From Levilactobacillus yonginensis (lineage in GTDB: Bacteria > Bacillota > Bacilli > Lactobacillales > Lactobacillaceae): 64,000 bases of DNA. The stretch covers positions 1,860,001 through 1,924,000 of the forward strand of contig NZ_OZ061549.1 of the NCBI RefSeq assembly GCF_964065165.1, written 5' to 3'. The notes below the pieces were generated by a model. The model saw only the letters and a program-made list of their open reading frames with translations, made no database searches and was not told the origin of the DNA. The stretch's first letter is position 1. Each line of letters opens with the position of its first letter. Position numbers and translations under genes: made by a program. Positions 17,275 to 25,700 of the stretch are shown piece by piece.

Positions 17275-17452
17275 TCGGCGGCCAGGGATTCCGCCTGCTG
17301 TGGAGGACGCTTCAGCCAAAGGGCGGGCCTCCCGCTCGCTTTGAAGTCACGAAGAACCCGTGTCTCCAAAGTCGCCCGTGCTGTGAGTTGGAAAAAATCA
17401 CCAACTAACACCACCTTCACAGCTGGCTACATCCCTGACCGCCTCCGCCCCT
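17275..17452. repeat. Intergenic palindromic repeat family A, copy 1
   Basis: About 178 bases that form one large imperfect palindrome: the left end CGGCGGCCAGGGAT with CGCCTGCTGTGGAGG is mirrored by the right end AGCTGGCTACATCCCTGACC with GCCTCCG. It contains an inner CTTCAGCC...GGCCTCC block. Other copies lie at 33928 (left half), 34890, 40130, 40579 (reverse) and 59618. The remaining 486 bases to the next gene show no gene. Confidence 0.75.
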
Positions 17453-17938
17453 GATTGTGGTGTAACGTGATAACTGGCGCGCATGGTTGATTTACGAGCT
17501 AATTGATAGTAGAGGACGACCAAGCTTGTAGACTCGGAACTTTCGAGGCTTCAAGTTGTGGCCGCACCGTTCCAGCCCATATCTGGTGGTCAGTAAGGCG
17601 GAAGAACACACTGAGTTGCCTAACTTTACGCGTTGAATTTGCTTGGAAATTACGGTTTAACTCTAAAAAAGATGGTAAATTCACAATTTTTGATCGATTA
17701 TTTTAGGAGCAAAACTGTGTCAAACCATTGATTTCGTCATACCAACGCAAAATAAAGATCGAAAACCCGGTTAATGTTGCAACCTTATTAACCACATTAC
17801 GCTTTGTCATTTAAGCTGTTTTTTCTTAATGTGGGTGTAACTCAGGAACAATCGCGGTGTAACCTCCACAGGTTATGATATATCTCGTTAAGTAATTGAT
17901 AGACAGATTCACTAATCAAAAGGAGGACATTCATTTTT

Positions 17939-18577
17939 ATGAATATCAAAAAAGTTTTAGTATCTACATTGGGAACTGCAGCCGTTTTAGGCGCTGGCTT
18001 CTTCGCTAGCACCACTTCCGCAAATGCCGACGTCCGGGTTTCGGTTAAATCGGGAGACACGGTTGCCAAGATTGCTAACCAATACAACTCCAGCGTTTCA
18101 TCAATCGAACAAGCAAATAATTTAAAGAACGTTAACTTGATTTACGTGGGTGAATCATTAGTGATTCCTAGCATTGGTTCAACGACCACAACTACGGCAG
18201 CTACGACGGGTTCAACGACTACGACGCCTAGCCAATCCACGACGAACGCCAACACTAATTCAGCAAACTACAGTGGGACTTCTAACTATAGCCATAACAC
18301 GGCTTCAACTGGGACGACCAATTCAGCATCCACGACTTCCACGACCACATCTGGTTCAGGCTCTTCAGCCAAAGCTTGGATTGCAAATAAGGAATCTGGT
18401 GGTTCATACTCTGCCACGAATGGAAACTATTACGGGAAGTACCAATTGAGCAAGTCTTACTTGCATGGTGACTACTCAGCCGCTAACCAAGAAAAGGTAG
18501 CCAACTCTTACGTATCCTCTCGCTACGGTTCATGGTCTGCAGCCAAGTCATTCTGGCAAGCAAACGGCTGGTACTAA
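17939..18577 (+). CDS. Secreted LysM protein with Apf/transglycosylase-like C-terminus (paralogue 2)
   Basis: A 212-residue paralogue of the product of 16551-17156 with the same layout: signal peptide (MNIKKVLVSTLGTAAVLGAG, cleavage near ANA, residue 30), one LysM domain (about 34-77, SGDTVAKIANQYNSS), a longer Thr/Ser/Asn-rich linker (about 80-140), and the C-terminal AWIANKESGGSY to FWQANGWY domain. The first ten codons and the ribosome site are almost identical to paralogue 1, while the LysM and linker differ, indicating an old tandem duplication with the two ends conserved. It has its own terminator, so the genes are separate transcription units. Confidence 0.9.
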   Translation: MNIKKVLVSTLGTAAVLGAGFFASTTSANADVRVSVKSGDTVAKIANQYNSSVSSIEQANNLKNVNLIYVGESLVIPSIGSTTTTTAATTGSTTTTPSQSTTNANTNSANYSGTSNYSHNTASTGTTNSASTTSTTTSGSGSSAKAWIANKESGGSYSATNGNYYGKYQLSKSYLHGDYSAANQEKVANSYVSSRYGSWSAAKSFWQANGWY

Positions 18578-18613
18578 ACCGGCTTAGACCAGTGAAATAA
18601 TTAATTGCAAAAT

Positions 18614-18652
18614 AAACGACGGAAAAGTCCTAGCGGCTGACCGTCGTTTTTT
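18614..18652 (+). terminator. Terminator of Apf-like paralogue 2
   Basis: AAACGACGG pairs with CCGTCGTTT, followed by T residues. Confidence 0.85.
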
Positions 18653-18810
18653 CGTGTCCAAATCCCGTTATTTAGGCATTTTGGCGACTAATGTTACACC
18701 AAACTGCAAAAAATGGGGTCGGCCGTTACGGTTTTGTAACATTCGGACAATCTAGCTGTAATGTTTAAACGTTATGCTAAACTTAACAAATTCGCTAGGA
18801 GGGAAAATTT

Positions 18811-19161
18811 TTGAAGTTAAAATCATTTTTCATGGTCATCGTGACGGTGCTTACGTTGGCCGTTCCTAGCGTCACATCCGTTGTGACTCCAGCAACGACA
18901 GCAGCAGCCAGTACAACCTATGTTTCTCGGTTATCTAAGAAAGAAAAGAAGGCTAAGGCCTGGATTGCTATGAAGGAGTCTGGCGGTAACTACCGTGCTC
19001 GTAATGGTCGTTACTACGGGAAGTATCAATTAACGATCTCCATGTTACGTGGAGACTACAGCAAGTCGAACCAAGAAAAGACCGCTGATAAGTACGCGCA
19101 CAGTCGTTACGGTACGTGGACAAAGGCCAAACGTCACTGGTTAGGCTACGGCTGGTTCTAA
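18811..19161 (+). CDS. Small secreted Apf/transglycosylase-like protein without LysM (paralogue 3)
   Basis: A 116-residue exported protein with a signal peptide (MKLKSFFMVIVTVLTLAVPS, cleavage probably near AAAS, residue 35) followed directly by the Apf-like C-terminal domain (AWIAMKESGGNYRARNG to HWLGYGWF). It lacks LysM and the Ser/Thr linker, and the domain is much more basic than in paralogues 1 and 2, so it may hold the wall by charge. The start is TTG at 18811 with AGGAGGG seven bases upstream; there is no in-frame ATG before the signal peptide. The conserved Glu (KESGG) is present. It ends at its own terminator. Confidence 0.85.
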   Translation: MKLKSFFMVIVTVLTLAVPSVTSVVTPATTAAASTTYVSRLSKKEKKAKAWIAMKESGGNYRARNGRYYGKYQLTISMLRGDYSKSNQEKTADKYAHSRYGTWTKAKRHWLGYGWF

Positions 19162-19180
19162 CTTAAAACTTAAATGAAAC

Positions 19181-19216
19181 AAAAACCTCACTAGTCGGTT
19201 GGCTGTGAGGTTTTTT
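19181..19216 (+). terminator. Terminator of Apf-like paralogue 3
   Basis: AAAAACCTCAC pairs with GTGAGGTTTTTT. Confidence 0.88.
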
Positions 19217-19242
19217 GTGTTTGGGCGGGAGCGGCCGCGTGG

Positions 19243-20637
19243 TCAATCAGCAAGCTGATTCCGTTTTAAGTCTAAATGAAAGCGAAGGATGATCAATAAG
19301 TTGAAACCCACAGTCATGGCAATCATCATCAGCCAAGCCCCGGGAAGACTTACATTGGTGGAGATTGCCGAACGGAGAACTTGAATCAAGTAGGTCATGG
19401 GTAGCCAAGGATTCACTAGTCTGGCCAAAGGGCTAACTAGCGGCAGGGGGTAGAGGCCACCGGAGCTGGCTAACTGGAAGACGAGCACGATGGAGATGAG
19501 CCAAGTGCCAAAACCGCCTAGTAAGAGTCGCAGGCAGAAGATGAGGGAGAGAAATAGCAGTGACCCGAGAAAAATCGCTGCCAGTAATTCAACCTGCGAA
19601 CGGGCGGCAAGGTGATTCGCAAGAGCCAACGTGCTGGCGAGAATACCACTCTGAAGAATAGCAACCCCGCCGATTAGCAAGGCTTTGCTGCCCCACCAGT
19701 TCAGGGCCGACTGGGGTCGTTCATAAGTTCGGTGACCGTCGTACATGGTCCCTAGGGCAATCCCACCAACGTAGAGGCCAATGGCAATAGCAAAGGGGGC
19801 CATGCCGGTCCCATTGTTTGGAACGCTGGCCACGTCATGTGTCTGCGCGACGATTGGTTGGGTAATGGCAGTCGCGTTGGCCGGTCCAGTTTGAATACCG
19901 GCCAGTCGACCACTGCCGGTAGTGAGAGCGTCACTCAGCTCTGCATTGCCTTGCTCTAGGCGCAGTAGGCCGGTCATTGAGGCAGTGAGTCCTGCAGATA
20001 GTGCTGGATCGTGAGTCGGCGTTGTAGCAGTTTGCAGTTGTTGATTGCCATTTAAGAGTCGCTGAGTGCCACTGGTTAACTGGGTGTTACCAGCAGCGGC
20101 ACGGCTCATGCCGGCCGTACTTCCCCGTAGCGCTTGTAGAAGGGTAGTTGATTCCAGTTGAGTGACGCTGTGGCTGACCTTAGCTGTAATTGTGTTCGCC
20201 ACACCGGTCGTCATTTTAGAGACGATGAAGTTAGCACCGGAATTGATCTGATAGTGAAGGCGTAGTCTTTGAGGAGTTTTAGTCAGAAGAGTTGTCGCAT
20301 TCTGTGAGAAGTTATGAGGGATGGTGACAATTAGATAGATTTTCCCTTGACGTAACTGATGATTGGCAGTGGTATCGCTCAGTTGATGAAAGTCTAGGGA
20401 AGTGGAGGTTTTCAAGTTATGCGTCAGGGATTGGCCAATGGCAATGCGATGGTTGTGGAAGGTAACGGGATGGTTGTGGTTAACGACGGCAACGGGGAGG
20501 TCGTCTGTGTGGCCATACGTGTTCCACATGGAGGAGAGGTACAGGAAACAATAGATTGCGGGAATCAAGGCAATCATAAACAGGACGACGTACATTTCCT
20601 TATGTTGACAAAGAAATTGCCATTCACTTTTGAACAT
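19243..20637 (-). CDS. YhgE/Pip-like ABC-2-type membrane protein
   Basis: A 464-residue membrane protein. The first helix (KEMYVVLFMIALIPAIYCFLYL), then SMWNTYGHTDDLPVAVVNHN, are typical of the YhgE/Pip (phage infection protein) family. An extracellular part (about residues 45-260) and five C-terminal helices (about 285-460) of the ABC-2 type follow. Full-length Pip proteins have 700-900 residues; here the extracellular coiled region is much shorter. The longest frame starts at 20718, but AAGGTG eight bases before the ATG at 20637 and the family N-terminus fix the start. It faces a TetR gene, a usual arrangement. It may be an exporter subunit or virulence-type secretion factor; the substrate is unknown. 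Confidence 0.8.
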   Translation of the reverse strand: MFKSEWQFLCQHKEMYVVLFMIALIPAIYCFLYLSSMWNTYGHTDDLPVAVVNHNHPVTFHNHRIAIGQSLTHNLKTSTSLDFHQLSDTTANHQLRQGKIYLIVTIPHNFSQNATTLLTKTPQRLRLHYQINSGANFIVSKMTTGVANTITAKVSHSVTQLESTTLLQALRGSTAGMSRAAAGNTQLTSGTQRLLNGNQQLQTATTPTHDPALSAGLTASMTGLLRLEQGNAELSDALTTGSGRLAGIQTGPANATAITQPIVAQTHDVASVPNNGTGMAPFAIAIGLYVGGIALGTMYDGHRTYERPQSALNWWGSKALLIGGVAILQSGILASTLALANHLAARSQVELLAAIFLGSLLFLSLIFCLRLLLGGFGTWLISIVLVFQLASSGGLYPLPLVSPLARLVNPWLPMTYLIQVLRSAISTNVSLPGAWLMMIAMTVGFNLLIILRFHLDLKRNQLAD

Positions 20638-20705
20638 CAAATCACACCTTTCAAATAAACACTTGGTTGATTGACCGTCTACAGAATACGCATTGAAACT
20701 GAGGG

Positions 20706-20830
20706 AAGCAATCAACAATTTAGTGAGAGATGTTTGGTGTTAGGGCAAGATAAATAGCCTAGATTCTGGTTTCATCGCATATGATTAGTGACATAACTAG
20801 CAACAGAAATGATCACGTTGTTGATTGCTT
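20706..20830. promoter_or_regulatory. Inverted 13-bp sites between yhgE-like and tetR genes
   Basis: AAGCAATCAACAA (20706-20718) and its exact complement TTGTTGATTGCTT (20818-20830) lie about 100 bases apart in the divergent promoter region, and a related TTGGTTGATTG occurs at about 20663. These are candidate operators for the adjacent TetR protein. Confidence 0.5.
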
Positions 20831-20897
20831 GGTGGTAGGAAAAGATGATTTAATTGGGGCAGAAAGTTCAGTGACCGATTATTTGGGGGGGATGGGT

Positions 20898-21458
20898 ATG
20901 GAAAGTAATACGCAGGTATTGATGACGGAAGCTAGATTGCAACGCGCTTTTATTAAATTAATGGCGCAAGAGGGCTTTGACCGGTTGACGGTTCAGAAAC
21001 TTACTCGGATTGCCGGTATTAATCGCGGAACGTTTTATTTACACTACTTGGATAAGTTTGATCTGTTGGCACACTATGAGGGGGAACTAGTTCAGCAGGT
21101 TACTGAGATCTTTCAGCGTTACACCAAGCCAGTACGGGTAACGGATACGTCACCAACGCGGGATGCCTTCTGGCAATTCTTTCAGTACGCCTATCGGCAG
21201 CGTGCGCTATTGATCACCCTGCTTCAAAGCCCCGCTTCTAGCCTCATGACTCAGACAAAAGCGGTTATCAATCAGGTCGTTGGGGTCCCACTGACTAAGG
21301 AGATGCCCACTGACTTTGCTCAGGAACTCATATCGCAGGGAATCTTGGATTTCATTATTTTTTGGTTAACACGACCAGAAGTATTAGCTCCACGGGCCGC
21401 TTACACAATCTTTGTGCAGTCGCGGACCCTTTCACCGCAGCAATTATTGACCGAGTAA
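20898..21458 (+). CDS. TetR/AcrR family regulator
   Basis: A 186-residue regulator with an N-terminal TetR helix-turn-helix (about residues 10-57: LQRAFIKLMAQEGFDRLTVQ, INRGTFYLHYLDKFDLL) and a helical effector domain of the C-terminal type often seen with Pip/YhgE genes. The frame is open from 20781, but the G run six bases before ATG 20898 and the family N-terminus make that the start. It is divergent from the YhgE-like membrane gene, which it probably represses together with itself, through the paired 13-bp sites between them. The inducer is unknown. Confidence 0.88.
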   Translation: MESNTQVLMTEARLQRAFIKLMAQEGFDRLTVQKLTRIAGINRGTFYLHYLDKFDLLAHYEGELVQQVTEIFQRYTKPVRVTDTSPTRDAFWQFFQYAYRQRALLITLLQSPASSLMTQTKAVINQVVGVPLTKEMPTDFAQELISQGILDFIIFWLTRPEVLAPRAAYTIFVQSRTLSPQQLLTE

Positions 21459-21503
21459 GTGCAAAGAATGGACCAGTTTTTCACTAAAACGCGAATTCTT
21501 TCT

Positions 21504-21517
21504 TGAAAACGGTTACA
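21504..21517 (+). promoter_or_regulatory. cre box (CcpA site) upstream of ackA
   Basis: TGAAAACGGTTACA matches TGWAANCGNTNWCA fully. It lies 53 bases before the ackA start codon. CcpA is known to activate ackA in Bacillus from an upstream cre. Confidence 0.7.
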
Positions 21518-21569
21518 AAATTCTTTAGACTAGGAGGTAACCGAGAAAAAAACGATTGGGAGGAGTATC

Positions 21570-22757
21570 ATGGCAAAAACATTAGCAATTAACGCAGGTA
21601 GTTCAACACTGAAGTGGAAACTCTTTTCCATGCCCGAAGAAAAGGTCATCGCATCGGGCTTGGTTGACCGTTTGAACTTACCCGGTTCCATTTTTAAAGT
21701 GAAATTAGCGGACGGTAAAAAGATTACCGATACGCAGGATAACATTACGAATGAACTCGCAGCAGCAATGGTGCTGACGCGGTTGAAGTCCTACGGTATC
21801 GTAAAACATCTTAGCGAAATTACTGGGGTGGGTCACCGAATCGTTGCTGGTGGTGAAGTCTTCAAAGACTCTGCTGTCATTACGCCAATCGTGCTCAAGC
21901 AGATTAAGGAACTGAAAGATTACGCGCCACTTCACAACCCTGTGCAAGCGTACTACGTGGAAGTCTTCCAGAAGTTACTGCCAGATGCCAAGCAGGTCGC
22001 TGTCTTTGACACGTCGTTGTACGCTGACATGCCCGCAGTTAACTATATGTACAGTATTCCTTACGAATACTATGAAAAATTTGGTGCCAGAAAGTATGGC
22101 GCTCATGGAACCAGTCACCGGTATGTGGCTCATCGGACGGCTGAATTGTTGGGCAAACCGCTAGAGGAACTCAAGCTGATCACGCTGCATTTAGGCTCTG
22201 GTTCGTCCGTCACGGCTTTTGACCATGGTCACGCTATCGATACCTCAATGGGCTTCACGCCGCTCGCAGGGGTCATGATGGGGACCCGTTCCGGGGACAT
22301 TGACGCTTCACTGGTTGCCTTTCTGGCTGAAAAGCTCCACAAGACCATGCCAGAGATGATCGACGTCTTAAATAACAAGTCTGGTTTACTTGGTATTTCA
22401 GAACTCTCACCCGACCAGCGGGATTTGGAACAGACGCAGGATGAACGGCCGAAGTCGAAGCTGGCCCTGCAGATGTTTGTTGACCGCGTTGTTCGTTACG
22501 TGGGGAGTTACATCGCTGAATTAGGTGGCTTAGATGCCATCGTCTTCACGGCGGGTTCTGGTGAAAATGGTGTTGAAATGCGCCAGGCGGTTGCTGACAA
22601 GCTGAGCTATTTTGGTATTGCCATTGATCCAGTTAAGAACGATTTTCGCGGGGAAGAACACATTGTGAGTCCTGATGGCAGTCGCATTAAGACGCTAGTT
22701 GTACCCACGAATGAAGAATTGATGATCGTGCGCGACGTTGAACGTCTGGCTAAATAG
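21570..22757 (+). CDS. ackA: Acetate kinase
   Basis: A 395-residue enzyme that converts acetyl phosphate and ADP to acetate and ATP. In phosphoketolase metabolism it captures the energy of the acetyl phosphate made by Xfp. The ASKHA fold motifs are visible: AINAGSSTLKWKLF at the N-terminus, HRIVAGGE, the catalytic region VFDTS, GTSHRYVA, HLGSGSSV and MGTRSGDID, and FTAGSGENG near the end. The length matches the family exactly. GGGAGGAG with good spacing supports ATG 21570. A perfect cre box lies upstream. It is monocistronic, and an IS element is inserted about 65 bases downstream. Confidence 0.97.
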   Translation: MAKTLAINAGSSTLKWKLFSMPEEKVIASGLVDRLNLPGSIFKVKLADGKKITDTQDNITNELAAAMVLTRLKSYGIVKHLSEITGVGHRIVAGGEVFKDSAVITPIVLKQIKELKDYAPLHNPVQAYYVEVFQKLLPDAKQVAVFDTSLYADMPAVNYMYSIPYEYYEKFGARKYGAHGTSHRYVAHRTAELLGKPLEELKLITLHLGSGSSVTAFDHGHAIDTSMGFTPLAGVMMGTRSGDIDASLVAFLAEKLHKTMPEMIDVLNNKSGLLGISELSPDQRDLEQTQDERPKSKLALQMFVDRVVRYVGSYIAELGGLDAIVFTAGSGENGVEMRQAVADKLSYFGIAIDPVKNDFRGEEHIVSPDGSRIKTLVVPTNEELMIVRDVERLAK

Positions 22758-22886
22758 GGCACGGATTTAGGTTTGTATGATTATTGCTAGTTAAAAAGTA
22801 GTCCGACCAGGTTAGTGTTATGATCCCTCTGTGGTTGTCAGATGAAATAATATAATTCATCTGACAATGACGGAGGGATTTTTTGT

Positions 22887-23552
22887 ATGCCAAGAGCCAA
22901 GTTTAGTGCCATGGAGAAGCTGGCATTGATTAACGAATTTGAGGCTTCGGGACTATCAAGTACAGCCTTTGGAAAAGCAAATGGTTTAGGTGAGCATACG
23001 GTGGCTCAGTGGCTAGATCGATACCACCGTGATGGCCTTGATGGACTGAGGGAAGCCAAGAAAAATCATCACTACAGTAGTGCCTTCAAACTACAGGTTA
23101 TCTATGCCTTTTTGAACGGTGAAGGTTCCGCACAGGAACTAGCTATGAAGTATGGTTTACGTTCATTTTCCCAAGTAATGACTTGGGTTTCCAAGTATAA
23201 TAGGGACAAAACTGTGACGGCGTCGCCGTCAAGAAAGCAGGTCCCGAAAATGAGTCGAAAAACCACGTGGGAAGAGCGTATTGAAGTCGTTGAATTCATT
23301 ACCAAACACAAGCACTCATATAGCGAAGCGGCCGAACATTATCAAGTCTCCTATCAGCAGGCTCGTTCATGGGTTATGAAGGCTAAAGATGGCGGATATG
23401 AGGTTCTAAGAGACAACCGTGGGCGCCGTAAGGCACAAAAAGAAGTGACCGACCTAGACAAAGCGAATCTACGGATTCGACAATTGGAAGGTCAGGTCGC
23501 CGACATGAAACTACTGGAAGAATTTGTAAAAAAATATCGGCGAATTTTATAA
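22887..23552 (+). CDS. IS3-family OrfA, C-terminus replaced by the IS30 insertion
   Basis: A 221-residue DNA-binding subunit of an IS3-type transposase (IS150-like group) with two helix-turn-helix regions (about residues 5-50 and 120-170) and a C-terminal leucine-rich coil (LDKANLRIRQLEGQVADMKL). Reading across the IS30 insertion shows the original end: after VKKY the codons at 24788 onward continue QELQRKG and stop at TGA 24808-24810. In the present form the last residues are RRIL, read from IS30 sequence. In the intact element the orfA stop (TGA) overlapped the orfB start (GTG). The ribosome site is GGAGGG, with spacing 9. Confidence 0.85.
   Translation: MPRAKFSAMEKLALINEFEASGLSSTAFGKANGLGEHTVAQWLDRYHRDGLDGLREAKKNHHYSSAFKLQVIYAFLNGEGSAQELAMKYGLRSFSQVMTWVSKYNRDKTVTASPSRKQVPKMSRKTTWEERIEVVEFITKHKHSYSEAAEHYQVSYQQARSWVMKAKDGGYEVLRDNRGRRKAQKEVTDLDKANLRIRQLEGQVADMKLLEEFVKKYRRIL
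23526..23538 (+). repeat. 13-bp direct repeat, left flank of IS30
   Basis: GTAAAAAAATATC, identical to 24775-24787 on the other side of the IS30 element; the apparent target duplication. Confidence 0.8.
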
Positions 23553-24774
23553 TCAAGTTAGCCACTTGAAATTTAGGACAAAATAAATACACCAAGACGT
23601 AAATCTCAGGTATCATTGGAGTTCTCACACAAACAATGAAAGAGGTCTTCGTCTTGATGCAAGAACAGCTTACCATGAATCGTCCCAAGGGTCACCATCT
23701 AACTTTGAAAGAGCGTGGAAACATTGAGGTCTACTTTAACCACGACAAGCTTTCTCGGCGGAAGATTGCTGAGTTACTTGGCGTTAGCCCGCAAACCATA
23801 AACAACGAAATCAAGCGAGGCTTGGTAACCAATAAGAAAATCGTTAACGGTAACGTAGTCTTCTATGAGGTCTACGTGGCGGAACTAGCCGACCAGCGGT
23901 ACCACGAGAACCGCAAGGCCTGCCACAGGCCTTGTAAGTTCTTCCAGGCGGCTGACTTTATAGCCTTCTTTGTAGAACACTTTAAGACTGATGGCTGGGC
24001 TCCAGATGCTGCTGTAGGCCGCGCCAAGGTGTTAAACCTTTTTCGGCCTGACGAGATGGTCTGTACCCAAACGTTGTACAAGTACATCGACGAACAACTT
24101 TTAGAGGTCTGTAACTTAGATCTTACCGAGAAAATGCGGCGGCGACTACCCAAGCACGTTAATCACAAAAATAAGCGTGTAATGGGACGGAGTATTGAAG
24201 AACGTCCGGCTGAAGTTGACTCTCGCAAGACGTTTGGTCATTTCGAGATTGATACTATCGTTGGTAAACGTGATGGCCATGAGAGTGTGATTATGACCCT
24301 GATTGAGCGTCAAACTCGCTTCCAATTTATCCGTCTGATTGACGGGCGTGACGCCGATTCGGTTGAGTACGCCCTGCGAGAAATCCTCGCAGAGTATGGA
24401 CCAGTTATCAAGTCGATCACCGCTGATAACGGACCTGAGTTTGCCTTGCTGAGCGAGGCATTGCGTTCAGTGGCACCAGTCTTTCATACGCACCCGTTCA
24501 CCTCTAGTGAACGGGGAACCAATGAGGTCCATAACCGGATGGTCCGCTATGACTTTCCCAAAGGCATGTCCTTAGACGCCGTAAGTCCTCGGGCTGTTGC
24601 TAGAACAGCGGACAAGTTGAATAACACACCTCGTCGTCTGCTAGGCTTCCAGACTCCCGCCGAACTCTTCGCCGCCGCCTGCGGCTAGGCTCCTCGCGCC
24701 ACCAACTTCAACCCCTGAGAATCCCTTGGTATCAGTATTTGGTCCTAGTGACTAACTTGTTCTTGCAATTTGCG
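23539..24774 (+). mobile_element. IS30-family insertion sequence
   Basis: 1236 bases between two 13-bp direct repeats. The ends are imperfect inverted repeats: 15 variable bases starting (G/C)GC, then CAAGTTAG and (C/T)CACT on both sides. It carries one intact transposase gene and is inserted in the last codons of the IS3 orfA. Confidence 0.85.
23657..24688 (+). CDS. IS30-family transposase
   Basis: A DDE transposase of about 343 residues. The N-terminal helix-turn-helix (LTLKERGNIEVYF, RKIAELLGVSPQTINNEIKRG) binds the IS ends. The catalytic triad is visible in HFEIDTIVGKRDGHES (Asp), SITADNGPEF (Asp) and FTSSERGTNEVHN (Glu), with the spacing typical of IS30. The frame is open to ATG 23636; I prefer ATG 23657, after AAAGAGG, though both are possible. 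The gene is intact, so the element may still move. It is in the same direction as the IS3 genes it interrupts. Confidence 0.9.
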   Translation: MQEQLTMNRPKGHHLTLKERGNIEVYFNHDKLSRRKIAELLGVSPQTINNEIKRGLVTNKKIVNGNVVFYEVYVAELADQRYHENRKACHRPCKFFQAADFIAFFVEHFKTDGWAPDAAVGRAKVLNLFRPDEMVCTQTLYKYIDEQLLEVCNLDLTEKMRRRLPKHVNHKNKRVMGRSIEERPAEVDSRKTFGHFEIDTIVGKRDGHESVIMTLIERQTRFQFIRLIDGRDADSVEYALREILAEYGPVIKSITADNGPEFALLSEALRSVAPVFHTHPFTSSERGTNEVHNRMVRYDFPKGMSLDAVSPRAVARTADKLNNTPRRLLGFQTPAELFAAACG

Positions 24775-24787
24775 GTAAAAAAATATC
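24775..24787 (+). repeat. 13-bp direct repeat, right flank of IS30
   Basis: GTAAAAAAATATC, the second copy. It restores the original IS3 reading frame VKKYQELQ. Confidence 0.8.
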
Positions 24788-24806
24788 AGGAACTTCAGCG
24801 CAAGGG

Positions 24807-25700
24807 GTGAAACAACAACATCGACTGGCATATCGGGCAATCAGCGAGGTCAGTCAAGGGAAACACGGTGCCATCACAAAATTATTGTCATACGTCGGCG
24901 TGAGCCGGCAAGCCTACAATAAGTTCCTCCACCGTCAAGAAACGGTCTGGGGCGCTCAAGAAAAGCTACTAGAAGAACGCATCACATATTGGTTTAAACA
25001 ACATCATCAAGCAATCGGTGCTGGTAAGATTTTATCAAACCTGAACCGAGACGAGCAGATCACCTTTGACGTTACCATTAAGCGAGTCAAACGCATTATG
25101 GGTAACCTAGGGATTCGATGCCAGATTCGGGTCAAGAAGCATCATAGAATCAAGGAACAAGAACAGTACATGCAAGATAATCTTTTGAACCAAAATTTTA
25201 CGGCCACCGCCCCTAATCAGGTTTGGCTGTCCGATTCAACTGAATTATCTTACGGCGTTAATGGGCAGTTCAAAATGCGGTTGAGCGGCGTTTTGGACCT
25301 TTACGGACGGGTCTTGATTGCCTCTAACTTAAGTAAAACAGAAACAGCAGATGCCGAAATCGAAGTATTTCGGCGGGCTTTTGAGTACGCTGGTGACGTC
25401 AATCCGGTAGTTCATACTGACCGCGGATCGGCTTATACGTCCAAACAATTCAATAACTTTCTGGTCCCCTACGAAGTCACACGCAGTATGTCACGACCGG
25501 GTACGCCTTGCGATAACGCGCCAATGGAACGTTGGTGGAATGAGTTCAAGACGCATTGGATGGATCGTCATCCAATGCCCAAAACCTACGAAGAATTTGA
25601 AGCGCTGGTAAAGGAAGGAATCCACTACTTCAATCACCTAGATCGCTCACCAGCAAGAAACGACCTCACCCCGGTAGAATACCGGAGTGAGGCCGCTTAG
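24807..25700 (+). CDS. IS3-family OrfB, transposase catalytic subunit
   Basis: A 297-residue protein with an N-terminal HTH_21-type segment (YVGVSRQAYNKFLHRQ) and an rve/DDE core: VWLSDSTEL (Asp), VVHTDRGSAYTS (Asp) and DNAPMERWWNEFKTHW (Glu). The C-terminal NHLDRSPARNDLTPVEYR is typical of IS3 OrfB. It starts at GTG, overlapping the original orfA stop (GTGA), an arrangement used for coupled or frameshifted OrfAB production in IS3 elements. The catalytic residues are intact, but OrfA is altered by the IS30 insertion, so the OrfAB fusion cannot form. Confidence 0.93.
   Translation: MKQQHRLAYRAISEVSQGKHGAITKLLSYVGVSRQAYNKFLHRQETVWGAQEKLLEERITYWFKQHHQAIGAGKILSNLNRDEQITFDVTIKRVKRIMGNLGIRCQIRVKKHHRIKEQEQYMQDNLLNQNFTATAPNQVWLSDSTELSYGVNGQFKMRLSGVLDLYGRVLIASNLSKTETADAEIEVFRRAFEYAGDVNPVVHTDRGSAYTSKQFNNFLVPYEVTRSMSRPGTPCDNAPMERWWNEFKTHWMDRHPMPKTYEEFEALVKEGIHYFNHLDRSPARNDLTPVEYRSEAA

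Noticed and set aside
16400..18790. WalR boxes (TGTWAH-N5-TGTWAH) upstream of the Apf-like genes
   Set aside because: TGTAAC words are present, but not with the required spacing in any of the three promoters.
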